Positions 16,902-25,390 of a DNA stretch of 64,000 nucleotides are shown piece after piece; within the stretch, counting starts at the first letter, position 1, and every line of letters begins with the position of its first letter. The stretch covers positions 31,979 to 95,978 of the forward strand of contig NZ_JADPJL010000034.1 of NCBI RefSeq assembly GCF_023073415.1, in the 5' to 3' direction. The position numbers and the translations under genes are program-made. Origin of the DNA: Bradyrhizobium sp. 190. GTDB taxonomy: Bacteria > Pseudomonadota > Alphaproteobacteria > Rhizobiales > Xanthobacteraceae. The notes under the pieces are model-generated. The model saw only the letters and a list, made by a program, of their open reading frames with translations, searched no databases and was not told the DNA's origin.

Positions 16902-17495
16902 TCAGTGCTGGACCGCCCCCGGCAGCCCATAGGCTTCCATCTGTGCCCGTACCTGCGCCACATTATGCCCGAGCACGACGATGTCGTGCTTCTTGCCATC
17001 GACGTCCCGGACATGGTCGCGCAGCAGGGCCTCGGCCTTGAAGCCGAGGCTCTCGAACAGGGCAATCGCCGACTGCTGGTCGACCGTCATCTGCACCGAC
17101 AACCTTTCAAGACCTGCGCCCAAGGCGATGGCGAAAGTCTCCTGCGACAGTGCCCGGCCGACGCCCTGCCCGCGCACGTCCAGCGACACCACCATCCGGA
17201 TCTCGCCGACATGGGGCGACCAGGAATGCGGGTCGCGCACCAGCGTGCCGCAGCCGACCACCGTCCCGCCCTTGATCGCCACCAGGCTCACGATCGCGCC
17301 GCGCTCGATCTCGTTGATCCAGGCCGACAGCACTTTGGGCTGGCTGATGTTGCGCGGCAGGAACAGCAGATCATGCGTCGGAAGCTTTTGCGCAAATGCC
17401 AGCACCGCGGCCTCGTCGCTGCGCGACATCAGGCGAAATTCGATGTCGCCGGCGTCGGTCTTGACGTGGCGGGGATAGGAACGTGTTTCGCTCAT
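16902..17495 (-). CDS. GNAT family N-acetyltransferase
   Basis: A 197-residue GNAT enzyme. The acetyl-CoA motif A is VVSLDVRGQGVGRALSQ at about residues 100-117, and the region around FESLGFKAEALLRDHVRD is the usual C-terminal part. Its ATG overlaps the phaC stop by 4 bp (ATGA), so it is translationally coupled to phaC. A GNAT gene as the third gene of a phaE-phaC operon suggests a role linked to PHA metabolism, but substrate is unknown. It could be an amino-group or protein acetyltransferase. Confidence 0.88.
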   Translation of the reverse strand: MSETRSYPRHVKTDAGDIEFRLMSRSDEAAVLAFAQKLPTHDLLFLPRNISQPKVLSAWINEIERGAIVSLVAIKGGTVVGCGTLVRDPHSWSPHVGEIRMVVSLDVRGQGVGRALSQETFAIALGAGLERLSVQMTVDQQSAIALFESLGFKAEALLRDHVRDVDGKKHDIVVLGHNVAQVRAQMEAYGLPGAVQH

Positions 17496-18574
17496 GTTGA
17501 TCTCTTACCTAGCCAGGAGTCCAGTTTCGGCCACAGCCGCTTGATCGCGTTGGCGCCGGCGACAACGCTGACGTGACCGCCCTTCAGCATCACCTCTTCC
17601 TTGTCCGTTGAGCCGACCTTGGCGATCAGATGTTTTGCCGCGTCATACGGCACGATGTGGTCGTGCTCGGCGACCGCATGCAGGATCGGCACCTTGATTT
17701 TGGAAATATCAGCCGCGCGTCCGCCGACCGACATGGTGTCGTTGTAAAGCTTGTTGTCCCACATCAGATCCTTGGTAATGGCGCGAAAGTACTCGCCGGC
17801 CAGCGGCAAGGTGTCCGTGCCCCAGCGATCCATCATCCGGTAGGCCTTGACGTATTCGTCGTTCCAGATGTTTTCCCACAATTGCACTTGGCTGACGGTG
17901 CGCGAGGCCGGCCGCAGCATTTCGAACGAGGACAGGATCATTTCCGGCGGCACATTGCCGACGCTGTCGACGAGGCGGTCGACATCGAAATAGCGCCGGT
18001 CGGAGAAATTCGAGAACAGCTTCATCTCGCGGAAATCGATCGGGGTGGTGAAGCAGATCAGGTTCTTCATCGGCCCGTCGTTGAAGATCGAGCCGTAGAG
18101 CAGCGACAGCACGCCGCCGAAGCAATAGCCGATCACGTTGACGTCGTGCTCGCCAGAATCCTGCTGCACGCGGCGGATGCAGTCCGGGATGAAGTCGAGG
18201 ACGTAGTCCTCCATCCGCAGGGATTTTTCTTCCGGCTTCGGCGCGGTCCAGTCCAGCATGTAGACGTCATAGCCGCGCTTCAGGAGAAACTCGATAAAGC
18301 TCTGGCCCGGCACCAGGTCGAGGATATAGCCGCGGTTGGTGGTCGCCATCACGATCAGGATCGGAATGCGGTAGATTTCATCCGCGATCGGCCGATAGTG
18401 ATAGAGGTTCATGGTGCCGCGGACGGCCAGGATGTCCTTTGGCGTCGAGCCGAGCGAAGGGCCGGACGAGGAAAAATATTCGACGCCCTTGATGCTGCGC
18501 TGGATCGCGCGCTGCACCTCGGACTGGACCCGCTCCGAGATGGAGACCAGATCGAGACCCGCGGGAGCGTTCAT
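17492..18574 (-). CDS. phaC: Class III-type PHA synthase catalytic subunit PhaC
   Basis: A 360-residue synthase that polymerises (R)-3-hydroxyacyl-CoA into PHA. The lipase-like box is GYCFGG with nucleophile Cys151; Asp305 in AEHDHIVPY and His334 in KGGHVSVVAG complete the triad. This is near the Cys149-Asp302-His331 numbering of Allochromatium PhaC, and the 355-360-residue length is that of class III or IV, not the ~590 residues of class I. Its ATG overlaps the upstream phaE-like stop by 4 bp. The unusual partner is short (see that entry). Confidence 0.95.
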   Translation of the reverse strand: MNAPAGLDLVSISERVQSEVQRAIQRSIKGVEYFSSSGPSLGSTPKDILAVRGTMNLYHYRPIADEIYRIPILIVMATTNRGYILDLVPGQSFIEFLLKRGYDVYMLDWTAPKPEEKSLRMEDYVLDFIPDCIRRVQQDSGEHDVNVIGYCFGGVLSLLYGSIFNDGPMKNLICFTTPIDFREMKLFSNFSDRRYFDVDRLVDSVGNVPPEMILSSFEMLRPASRTVSQVQLWENIWNDEYVKAYRMMDRWGTDTLPLAGEYFRAITKDLMWDNKLYNDTMSVGGRAADISKIKVPILHAVAEHDHIVPYDAAKHLIAKVGSTDKEEVMLKGGHVSVVAGANAIKRLWPKLDSWLGKRST

Positions 18575-18951
18575 TTCTGCTCTCCCTCCGATGGCGGACG
18601 CTTGGTGCGCGGCGGCCGCGGCGTGCCAAGGCCGCTGTCCTGCGCCAGCGAGTTATGATGCACCTGATGCAGCATCGCCTTGATCTCGTTGAGCTGGCCC
18701 TCGATCGACTGCAGCCGTTCGGCCATGCCGACCATCTGCGCCCGGCTCGGCAGGTTCATCGCGAGCAGGTATTTCTCCATCAGCTCGCCAAGCTGCTTCT
18801 GCGCGCCGGCCGTCACGCCGCCGACCTGATTCATCGCCTTGGAGAATTCCGGCGAGGTCATCGCCTGGTTGGCGAAGGAGTTGAACCCCTTCTCCATCTC
18901 TCCAAGCATGGTCTGCCAGATCACGGCAGGATCGTTGCCTTTGTCGGCCAT
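18571..18951 (-). CDS. phaE: Short PhaE/PhaR-like PHA synthase partner
   Basis: A 126-residue helical protein directly upstream of, and overlapping by 4 bp, the phaC ATG. The core resembles class III PhaE or class IV PhaR C-terminal parts: LGELMEKYLLAMNLPSRAQMVGMAERLQSIEGQLNEIKAML. The segment NLPSR is the clearest signature. Allochromatium PhaE has about 355 residues, so this protein is a much reduced form. ATG 18951 (MADKGNDPAVIW) is preferred; the frame continues upstream to 19077 without family support. The C-terminus is a basic Pro-rich tail. The name phaE is inferred from position and core motif. Confidence 0.75.
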   Translation of the reverse strand: MADKGNDPAVIWQTMLGEMEKGFNSFANQAMTSPEFSKAMNQVGGVTAGAQKQLGELMEKYLLAMNLPSRAQMVGMAERLQSIEGQLNEIKAMLHQVHHNSLAQDSGLGTPRPPRTKRPPSEGEQK

Positions 18952-19070
18952 TGGCGCCCTCTCCCGAAAGGTTACGAGCGCTTGCCACGCTTCGCTTGTA
19001 TTTGGCCCCATACCACACCGTTGCGGCGGGCCGGTCAACCACTGCCAAGCCTTCTGCGATGCGGGAAACC

Positions 19071-19082
19071 GTGCCATAGTTA
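19071..19082 (-). promoter_or_regulatory. Shared 12-mer in the phaE-phaC promoter region, copy 2
   Basis: TAACTATGGCAC on the minus strand, 120 bp upstream of the phaE-like ATG and identical to the copy at 16711-16722 in the phasin promoter region. It lies in the divergent gap between the PHA operon and the plus-strand hydrolase at 19119. Confidence 0.5.
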
Positions 19083-19118
19083 CTCAAAGCTCAGGTCACC
19101 CAAGGGAAGACAAACGCG

Positions 19119-20033
19119 ATGCTCGCCCATCAGCCGCCACAGATCGCTCGCGCCAACGGCATCGATATCTGCTTTGAGATTTTCGGCGATCCGGCCGCGG
19201 AACCGCTGTTGCTGATCATGGGGCTCGGCGCCCAGATGATCCATTGGGATGACGATTTCTGCCGCCAGCTCGCCGCGCGCGGCTTTCGCGTCATCCGCTT
19301 CGACAATCGCGACATCGGCAAGTCCTCGCATATGTCTGGCGGCAAAAGGCTGACGCCGTTCGAACTCCTGAAGCTGCGGTTCCTGAAGATCCCGGTGGCG
19401 GCGCCCTACAGACTGATCGATATGGCCAAGGACACGGTCGGCCTGATGGACGTGCTCGGCATCAAGTCCGCGCATCTGGTCGGCGCCTCGATGGGCGGCA
19501 TGATCGCGCAGGAAGTCGCGCTCTCGTTCCCGCAGCGGGTGCGTTCACTGACCTCGATCATGTCGACCACGGGTAATCCCAAAATACCGCCGCCGACGCG
19601 CGAGGCCGCCGCCATGCTGATGGCGCCGCCGCCCACCACCAAGGAAGAGTATTTTGCGCGCTTTGCCAAAACCTGGAAAGTGCTGCGCGTCGGCTCGTTC
19701 CCGGAAGACGAGGCGCTAGACCCCGCACGCGCTGCACGTACCTATGAGCGCGGCCTCAATCCGAACGGCGTCGGCCGCCAATTGCGCGCCGTGCTGGCCT
19801 CCGGCAGCCGCAAGGAGCGCCTGGGTCAGGTGAAGGTGCCGACGCTCGTCATTCACGGCACCGTCGATCCGCTGGTGCGCCCCGAAGGCGGCAAGGACAC
19901 GGCGGCGTCAATTCCGGGCGCAAAGCTGCTGATGATCGAAGGCATGGGCCACGCGCTGCCGATCCCGATGTGGCCGCAGATCATCGGCGCGATCGACGAG
20001 CACGCCCATCGCGCGGCGGCGAAGGCGGCGTGA
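19119..20033 (+). CDS. Alpha/beta fold hydrolase
   Basis: A 304-residue alpha/beta hydrolase. The oxyanion segment is LLIMGLGAQMIHWDDDF, the elbow GASMGG (Ser near residue 125), the Asp in VIHGTVDPLVRPEGG and the His in EGMGHALP. It resembles the group of haloperoxidase/esterase-like cofactor-free hydrolases with an RFDNRDIGKSS segment. It is divergent from the phaE-phaC operon, and its gene starts 168 bp from the phaE start. A role in PHA mobilisation is possible but not shown; PHA depolymerases have other motifs. Confidence 0.87.
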   Translation: MLAHQPPQIARANGIDICFEIFGDPAAEPLLLIMGLGAQMIHWDDDFCRQLAARGFRVIRFDNRDIGKSSHMSGGKRLTPFELLKLRFLKIPVAAPYRLIDMAKDTVGLMDVLGIKSAHLVGASMGGMIAQEVALSFPQRVRSLTSIMSTTGNPKIPPPTREAAAMLMAPPPTTKEEYFARFAKTWKVLRVGSFPEDEALDPARAARTYERGLNPNGVGRQLRAVLASGSRKERLGQVKVPTLVIHGTVDPLVRPEGGKDTAASIPGAKLLMIEGMGHALPIPMWPQIIGAIDEHAHRAAAKAA

Positions 20034-20040
20034 GCTCTTT

Positions 20041-20163
20041 CGTCGTTCCTGCGAACGCAGGAACCCATAACCACAGGGCGTCGTGAGTTAAGCAAGGCGT
20101 CAACCACTGCCCTTCATCAGCCGGGCCGCGGCGTATGGGTCCCTGCTTTCGCAGGGACGACGG
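20041..20163. repeat. Palindromic intergenic repeat, family B (copy 1)
   Basis: CGTCGTTCCTGCGAACGCAGGAACCCATA is mirrored by GCGTATGGGTCCCTGCTTTCGCAGGGACGACGG at the far end, giving a large hairpin of about 120 bp with smaller nested hairpins. Other copies are at 60411-60549 and 62531-62653. It lies between two convergent genes. Confidence 0.9.
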
Positions 20164-20185
20164 CGAGAATTGACTTCAACGAGTC

Positions 20186-20860
20186 TCAATTCTTCGTCGC
20201 GATCCAGATCACGTGACGCGCACCGCCGCCCCTTCCGGTGGCGCGGACGTTGACCTCGTTGACGTCGAAGCCAGCGCCGCGAAGCCGCTTGGTGAACGGC
20301 GCATTGGGCCCGGAAGACCAGACCGCCAGCACGCCACCCGGCCGCAACGCCGTGCGCGCCGCATCCAATCCGGACGGACTATACAGCGCGTCATTGGCCT
20401 TGCGGGTCAGCCCCTCCGGGCCGTTGTCGACGTCGAGCAGAATGGCGTCGAATTTCAAACGGTGCGAGCGGATGATTTCGGTGACATCGGATTCGCGAAT
20501 GCTCACGCGGGGATCGCTGAGGCTGTCGCCAAAAATTTCCGCCATCGGGCCGCGTGCCCAGGCGACGACCGAAGGCACCAGTTCGGCCACCACGATCTGC
20601 GCATTGTTTCCGAGCACGGCGAGCGCCGCGCGCAGGGTAAAGCCCATGCCCAATCCGCCGATGAGCACATGCGGCTTTGCGACCTTTTCGATCTTCTTCG
20701 CCGCAAGCGTCGCAAGTGCGGCTTCCGACCCCGAGAGGCGGCTGTTCATCAGCTCGTTAGTACCGAGCATGATGGAGAACTCCTTGCCGCGGCGCATCAG
20801 GCGGAGTTCATCGTCGGTGCCGGGAATGCGGGCGGTGTCGAGTTTTTCCCAGGGAATCAT
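20186..20860 (-). CDS. Spermidine synthase-like / class I SAM-dependent methyltransferase fold protein
   Basis: A 224-residue protein with a Rossmann core like spermidine synthases: HVLIGGLGMGFTLRAALAVLGNNAQIVVAELVP is the nucleotide site and DAILLDVDNGPEGLT the following acidic loop, with LRPGGVLAVWSSGPNAPFTKRLRGAGF near the end. There is no N-terminal beta domain of true SpeE. Such spermidine synthase-like proteins are frequent in rhizobia and their reaction is not known. A methyltransferase or polyamine-type transferase remains possible. Confidence 0.8.
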   Translation of the reverse strand: MIPWEKLDTARIPGTDDELRLMRRGKEFSIMLGTNELMNSRLSGSEAALATLAAKKIEKVAKPHVLIGGLGMGFTLRAALAVLGNNAQIVVAELVPSVVAWARGPMAEIFGDSLSDPRVSIRESDVTEIIRSHRLKFDAILLDVDNGPEGLTRKANDALYSPSGLDAARTALRPGGVLAVWSSGPNAPFTKRLRGAGFDVNEVNVRATGRGGGARHVIWIATKN

Positions 20861-20895
20861 GCCAAGGCTTGTAGCATGATTGCGCGGCCATGAAC

Positions 20896-21016
20896 CGTAG
20901 GGTGGGCAAAGCGACTTGTCCGCCGTAGCTCAACGAGCGAAGGCGGAAGCGTGCCCACCATTGCAAGCGGAATCGTGGTGAAAATGGTGGGCACGCTGCG
21001 CTTTGCCCACCCTACG
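20896..21016. repeat. Inverted repeat element, family D
   Basis: Begins CGTAGGGTGGGCAAAGCG and ends CGCTTTGCCCACCCTACG, an 18-bp perfect inverted terminal match, with inner complementary pieces GTGCCCACCATT and AATGGTGGGCAC. The roughly 120-bp element fills the gap between the spermidine synthase-like gene and the CYP102 stop. No coding potential is seen. Confidence 0.9.
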
Positions 21017-21022
21017 AAGAAC

Positions 21023-24000
21023 CTATCCACCCGCCCACACGTCCAGCACGTAACGGTTCTTCGTGCCTAGATCGTCGATCCAGCGCAGGCCGCCTTCGGC
21101 GCCAGCGCCGGACTTTTCGCGATAGATCGCAACCAGCGCGGCCTTGACGTCCGGCTCCATCTTGCTGCCGTCGCCGCAGACATAGACGATCGCACCCTGC
21201 TCGATCAGGCTCCACACGTGCTCCTTCTGCGCCGCCACCTGATGCTGCACATAGGTTTTCGGCCCGTCGGCGCGCGAGAACGCGGTGTGCAGTTCGGCAA
21301 TGCCGTCGGCGGCGAAGGCCCTCAGCTCATCGGCGTAGAGAAAATCCTGTTCGGGATGCCGGCAACCGAAGAACAGTATCGCGGGGCCGAGCTTCGCACC
21401 TTGCGCCTTACGATGCGCGCGCTCCTGCAGGAAGCCGCGGAATGGCGCAAGTCCCGTGCCGGGGCCGATCATGATCACGGGTTGGGTCGGATCATCGGGC
21501 AGGCGGAAGCCGGCCTTGGTCTCGCGCACCGTGGCATGCACATTGTCGCCGACGCGGCGGCCGGAGAGATAGTTCGAGCACACGCCCTTGTAGACGCCGC
21601 GTCCCGAACTGGCGGGCGCTTCCACGACGCCGACGGTGACGCTGCAGCGCGCCGGATCACCCGACGGCGACGACGAGATCGAGTAGTAGCGCGGCGCCAG
21701 CAGCGACAGCATTTCCAGGTAAGCGTGGAACGGCAGTTCGCAGGCCGGATGTTCCTCCAGGAGATCGAATACGGATTTGCGCTTGTCCAGAACGTCCGAG
21801 CGGTAACGCTCCGTGGAAGCCTCGTCGTCGCCGACATAGGCGAGCAGCTTCGGCTTGGTGACGGGACAGCGCGTATGTTCCGTCATGATCTGGATCTGCT
21901 TGCGGGTCGCAATCTGCTGCAACTCCACGAACTCGGTCAGCAACCGCCCGACCGACACGGCATCGCCGACCGGCAATTGCGCGCGGCGGCCTTCGGCCAC
22001 CTGCAGCCGGATCTGATCGGCAGGCAAGAAGCCGAAGCGGCGCGCGACGGAATCGACCAGCGCCGGATCGTTTCGCGGCACGACGCTGAGATGGTCGCCG
22101 ACACGATAGGTGATGCCGGGCGGCAATTGCACCTCGATATGCCGCGTCGAGCGGTCGGAAGGATTGGCGCCGCTTTTGTTCTGCAGTTCGGAATTGACCA
22201 GCACCTTCATCGGCGCGACGCCGCCCTGCGTAACGAGCACGTTGACGGCGGACGGCGCCACTGGCTCAACCGAATACAGCGGCGCGTCGTCGGCGCTGCG
22301 GGCGAAGCTGGAATCGACGCCCAGTTCCTTCATCGCCGCGGGCGCGGCCTTCGCGAACCATTTCTCGAACTGGCCGTCGAGATCACTGCGGGCATCGCCC
22401 TCGCCGCGGGCATAGAGGCTGCGCGCGCCATGCGCAGCCAGCTGATCGTCGATCAAGCGCGGCACGGATTGATAGGTCGCCGCCCAGTCGCTGTTGCCGC
22501 AGCCGAACACGGCATAGCGCACCTTGGCGAGCGCATCCTTCGGCTGGCCGCTGTCCAGCCATTTGACGAACTGCGTCGCGTTATCAGGGGCGACGCCGTT
22601 GTAGGAAGCGCAGAAGATCAGCAGCCCACCCTGCTCCGGCAGCTTGCCGACATAATCGTCGAGCGCGCCGAGCTTGGTCGCAAAGCCGTTGACCTCGGCG
22701 AGGTCGGCCACCCGCGTCGCCAGCTCTTCCGCGGTGCCGAGGTTTGAGCCAAATAGCACCAATAGCGGCGTGTTGTGCCCGGGGCGGGCCCGCGCCTGCG
22801 GCGCCGCGGCGTTCGAGGCGGCCACGGCCACCGCTGCCCGGCCGGCGAAGGCGCCACGATCCTTGTCGACGCGCGGCCGCACCTTGATCTTGAAGCCGTC
22901 GGGCTTGATCGTCAGCGTTTCCTTCAAATGCATCTGGTAGCGATGCGTATCGATCAGTTTGAAGCGCTGCAGGATCATGCCGATCGCGAGCGCCGCCTCG
23001 TGCATCGCAAAGCCGCGGCCGATGCAGGCGCGCTGGCCATTGCCGAACGGCTTCCAGGCGTTGACCGGGCGCTTGGCCTCGGCCTCGCGGCTGAAATTTT
23101 CCGGATCGAACGCGTCCGGGTTCGGACCCCAGACGCTGGGATCGCGATGCAGCGCCATCACCAGCACCGTGACGAAAGTATTCTTCTTAAGCTTGTACTT
23201 GCCGCCGATCGTCTCGTCCTGAAGCGGCGCGATGCCATAGGCCGGCGCCGGCGGCCACAGCCGCAGCGCCTCCTTCAAAATCTGGGTGATGTAGGTGAGC
23301 TGCGTAACCTGCTGATAGGTCGGCCGCGCGTTGATATCGGGCCCGAGCACCCGATCGACTTCCTCATAGGCCTTCTTGAGCACTTCGGGATGCTTGAGCA
23401 GCGCATAGATCGTGCACGACAGAAGTCCGCTGGTGGTTTCGTGGCCCGCGATCAGGAACGTGTTGATCTGGTAGCGGATGTTGACATCGTCGAGCTGCTC
23501 GCCGGTGGCGCGGTCGACACCGGTCATCATCGCGCCGAGCATGTCCTTCTTGCCCTCGGCGGCCTCGGCGTTGCCGCGACGCTCGGCGACGATCTCGTCG
23601 ACCATCTTGTTCATGAAGGCGACATCCAGCGCGAGGTCGCGGCGGCGCTTCTGCAGCCACAGGCCTTCCAGCGGAATGCCGCGCGTCATCATAATGGTCT
23701 CGAGCGAGCGCACCAGCGATTCCACGAACGGGTGATAGTCGCGGCGATAGAACGAATTGAAGCGGTAGTCGAAGCCGCAGAGGCCGATGGTGTCGAGCGT
23801 CAGCGCGGTCATGTCGTGGACGACGTCGATCTCCTCGTCGGCGTTGAGCCGCTCCCATTTCTTCACGAGCTGCTCGGCGATGTCGACCATGCTCGGATGG
23901 TAGGACTGCATCGCGCGGTTGCCGAACGGCTGCAGCAGGATGTTGTGCGCCTTGCTCCAGTTCGGCTCACTGGTATCGGCGGTGAACAGCCCGTCGCCGC

Positions 24001-24259
24001 CGACGGCGCGGACGCGGCGCAGCGAACCGCGTACCGCCTTGTCGAAGCGCTTCTCGTCGGAGAGTTCATCGATCAGATCGTGGCCGGAGACGATGACGAG
24101 CGGCGCGCCCATCATGTCCAGCCAGAAGATCGGCCCCAGTTCTTTGGTGAGCCGCACCAGATGCTGCACCGGCGCGTTCGGATCCAGCGACAGCATGTTG
24201 CCGACGACGGGCTTCTTCGGCGGATGCGGTATCGGATTCAGTTTGTTGCTGGACGCCAT
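21023..24259 (-). CDS. Bifunctional cytochrome P450 / NADPH-P450 reductase (CYP102 family)
   Basis: A 1078-residue self-sufficient monooxygenase. The P450 domain (about residues 1-470) has AGHETTSGLLS in the I helix, the EALRLWPPAPAY ExxR helix and the heme loop FGNGQRACIGRG with Cys near 412. The FMN domain begins near 495 (LFGSNLGTAEELA), followed by the FAD/NADPH reductase (RYYSISSSPSGDP, GPGTGLAPFRGFLQER, DVWAGG end). This is the P450-BM3 architecture, which hydroxylates or epoxidises fatty acids near the omega end. The ATG at 24259 (MASSNKLNPIP) fits; an in-frame start 27 bp upstream is less likely. A repeat separates it from an epoxide hydrolase and wax-ester synthase on the same strand. 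Confidence 0.97.
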   Translation of the reverse strand: MASSNKLNPIPHPPKKPVVGNMLSLDPNAPVQHLVRLTKELGPIFWLDMMGAPLVIVSGHDLIDELSDEKRFDKAVRGSLRRVRAVGGDGLFTADTSEPNWSKAHNILLQPFGNRAMQSYHPSMVDIAEQLVKKWERLNADEEIDVVHDMTALTLDTIGLCGFDYRFNSFYRRDYHPFVESLVRSLETIMMTRGIPLEGLWLQKRRRDLALDVAFMNKMVDEIVAERRGNAEAAEGKKDMLGAMMTGVDRATGEQLDDVNIRYQINTFLIAGHETTSGLLSCTIYALLKHPEVLKKAYEEVDRVLGPDINARPTYQQVTQLTYITQILKEALRLWPPAPAYGIAPLQDETIGGKYKLKKNTFVTVLVMALHRDPSVWGPNPDAFDPENFSREAEAKRPVNAWKPFGNGQRACIGRGFAMHEAALAIGMILQRFKLIDTHRYQMHLKETLTIKPDGFKIKVRPRVDKDRGAFAGRAAVAVAASNAAAPQARARPGHNTPLLVLFGSNLGTAEELATRVADLAEVNGFATKLGALDDYVGKLPEQGGLLIFCASYNGVAPDNATQFVKWLDSGQPKDALAKVRYAVFGCGNSDWAATYQSVPRLIDDQLAAHGARSLYARGEGDARSDLDGQFEKWFAKAAPAAMKELGVDSSFARSADDAPLYSVEPVAPSAVNVLVTQGGVAPMKVLVNSELQNKSGANPSDRSTRHIEVQLPPGITYRVGDHLSVVPRNDPALVDSVARRFGFLPADQIRLQVAEGRRAQLPVGDAVSVGRLLTEFVELQQIATRKQIQIMTEHTRCPVTKPKLLAYVGDDEASTERYRSDVLDKRKSVFDLLEEHPACELPFHAYLEMLSLLAPRYYSISSSPSGDPARCSVTVGVVEAPASSGRGVYKGVCSNYLSGRRVGDNVHATVRETKAGFRLPDDPTQPVIMIGPGTGLAPFRGFLQERAHRKAQGAKLGPAILFFGCRHPEQDFLYADELRAFAADGIAELHTAFSRADGPKTYVQHQVAAQKEHVWSLIEQGAIVYVCGDGSKMEPDVKAALVAIYREKSGAGAEGGLRWIDDLGTKNRYVLDVWAGG

Positions 24260-24287
24260 TGTCGAAGTGTCTCCTGCCTGCCTCAAT

Positions 24288-24372
24288 CGTCATTGCGAGC
24301 GAAGCGAAGCAATCCATCGCTCAGTGGAAAGAAGGAATGGATTGCTTCGTCGCTTCGCTCCTCGCAATGACG
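24288..24372. repeat. Palindromic intergenic repeat, family C (copy 1)
   Basis: CGTCATTGCGAGCGAAGCGAAGCAATCCAT is mirrored by ATGGATTGCTTCGTCGCTTCGCTCCTCGCAATGACG, a hairpin of about 85 bp. A second, longer copy is at 43624-43735. It lies between CYP102 and the epoxide hydrolase. Confidence 0.92.
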
Positions 24373-24385
24373 ATGCGTTAGCTTT

Positions 24386-25381
24386 CTATCCGAATCTTCG
24401 TTTACGCCATTCGATCAGCTTGGCGCTGACCTCGTCCGGCTTTTCCTGCTGCGTCCAATGGCCGCTGTCGCGCACGAGATACTTTTCCAGATCGGGGATG
24501 ATCTTCTCCATGCCGTCGGCAGCCGATGGTGGCAGCACCGCGTCGTTCTCGGCCATGATCATCAGCGACGGCACGCGCACCGTATGGTCGAGGCCTTCCG
24601 AGCGCTGCCAGTTGCGCGAAAAGTTGCGGTACCAGTTGATGCCGCCGGTAAAGCCGGTTTTCGTGAAGGTATCGACGAACACCTTCTTTTCCTCCGCTGA
24701 CAGGATCGGCGTGCGCGGATCGAATTTTGCGTCGTAGGCGGCGATCATCTGCGGAAAAGCCAGGTTGGTCTTGGCCGACGCGCCGACACCCGCGACAGAC
24801 GGCGCGGCCGAAGCGCCGTCCTTGCGCGGCAACGGCTTGCGCATGAACGCGTCAAACGTCTGCTCGACGCGGCTGCCGAAGATCTTGTCGGGCTCGCGGG
24901 CGGGATCCTGAAACTGCACGATATACATGCTGTCGCCGAACCGCTTCCGGAACAGCTCGATCGGATCGGCCGGCAGGCGGTCGTAATGCGGCGTGTTGAC
25001 GCCGATGACGCCGGCGACGCGGTCGATGTGGCGCAGCGGCATCTGCCAGACGATGAAGCCGCCCCAGTCGTGGCCAACGAAGATTGCCTTGTCGATCTTG
25101 AGGTGGTCGAGCAGCCCGACGAGGTCGCCGGTCAAATGCTCCATGTCGTAGGCCTCGACCGGCTCGGGCCGGTCGGTTGCGCCATAGCCGCGCTGATCCG
25201 GCGCGATGACCCGGATGCCGGCCTCGCTCAAGGCCTTGATCTGGTGACGCCAGGAGAACGCGATCTCCGGCCAGCCGTGGCACAGGATGACCGGCGGCGC
25301 GTCGGACTTCGGCCCCGCCTCGTAGTAGCCCATGCGAATACCGTTCACCTGGGCGAACTGCAGCGGCGGCATTTCAATCAT
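24386..25381 (-). CDS. Alpha/beta hydrolase, soluble epoxide hydrolase-like
   Basis: A 331-residue epoxide-hydrolase-type enzyme. HGWPE (residues about 35-39) is the oxyanion loop, GHDWGG contains the nucleophilic Asp, a cap segment follows, and the later Asp (AENDAVLP) and His (DSGHWTQQEKPDE) complete the triad. An Asp nucleophile (GHDWGG) rather than Ser is what separates epoxide hydrolases from esterases; haloalkane dehalogenase cannot be excluded by this alone. It follows the wax ester synthase by 9 bp on the same strand, and CYP102 is next, so it may hydrolyse epoxides made by the P450. Confidence 0.9.
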   Translation of the reverse strand: MIEMPPLQFAQVNGIRMGYYEAGPKSDAPPVILCHGWPEIAFSWRHQIKALSEAGIRVIAPDQRGYGATDRPEPVEAYDMEHLTGDLVGLLDHLKIDKAIFVGHDWGGFIVWQMPLRHIDRVAGVIGVNTPHYDRLPADPIELFRKRFGDSMYIVQFQDPAREPDKIFGSRVEQTFDAFMRKPLPRKDGASAAPSVAGVGASAKTNLAFPQMIAAYDAKFDPRTPILSAEEKKVFVDTFTKTGFTGGINWYRNFSRNWQRSEGLDHTVRVPSLMIMAENDAVLPPSAADGMEKIIPDLEKYLVRDSGHWTQQEKPDEVSAKLIEWRKRRFG

Positions 25382-25390
25382 CGCCCGACC

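Noticed and set aside
22775..24370. Long open frame on the plus strand antisense to CYP102 (about 530 codons)
   Set aside because: The reading is His/Arg/Asp-rich and without any family motif; it is a GC-rich shadow of a very well supported P450-reductase gene.
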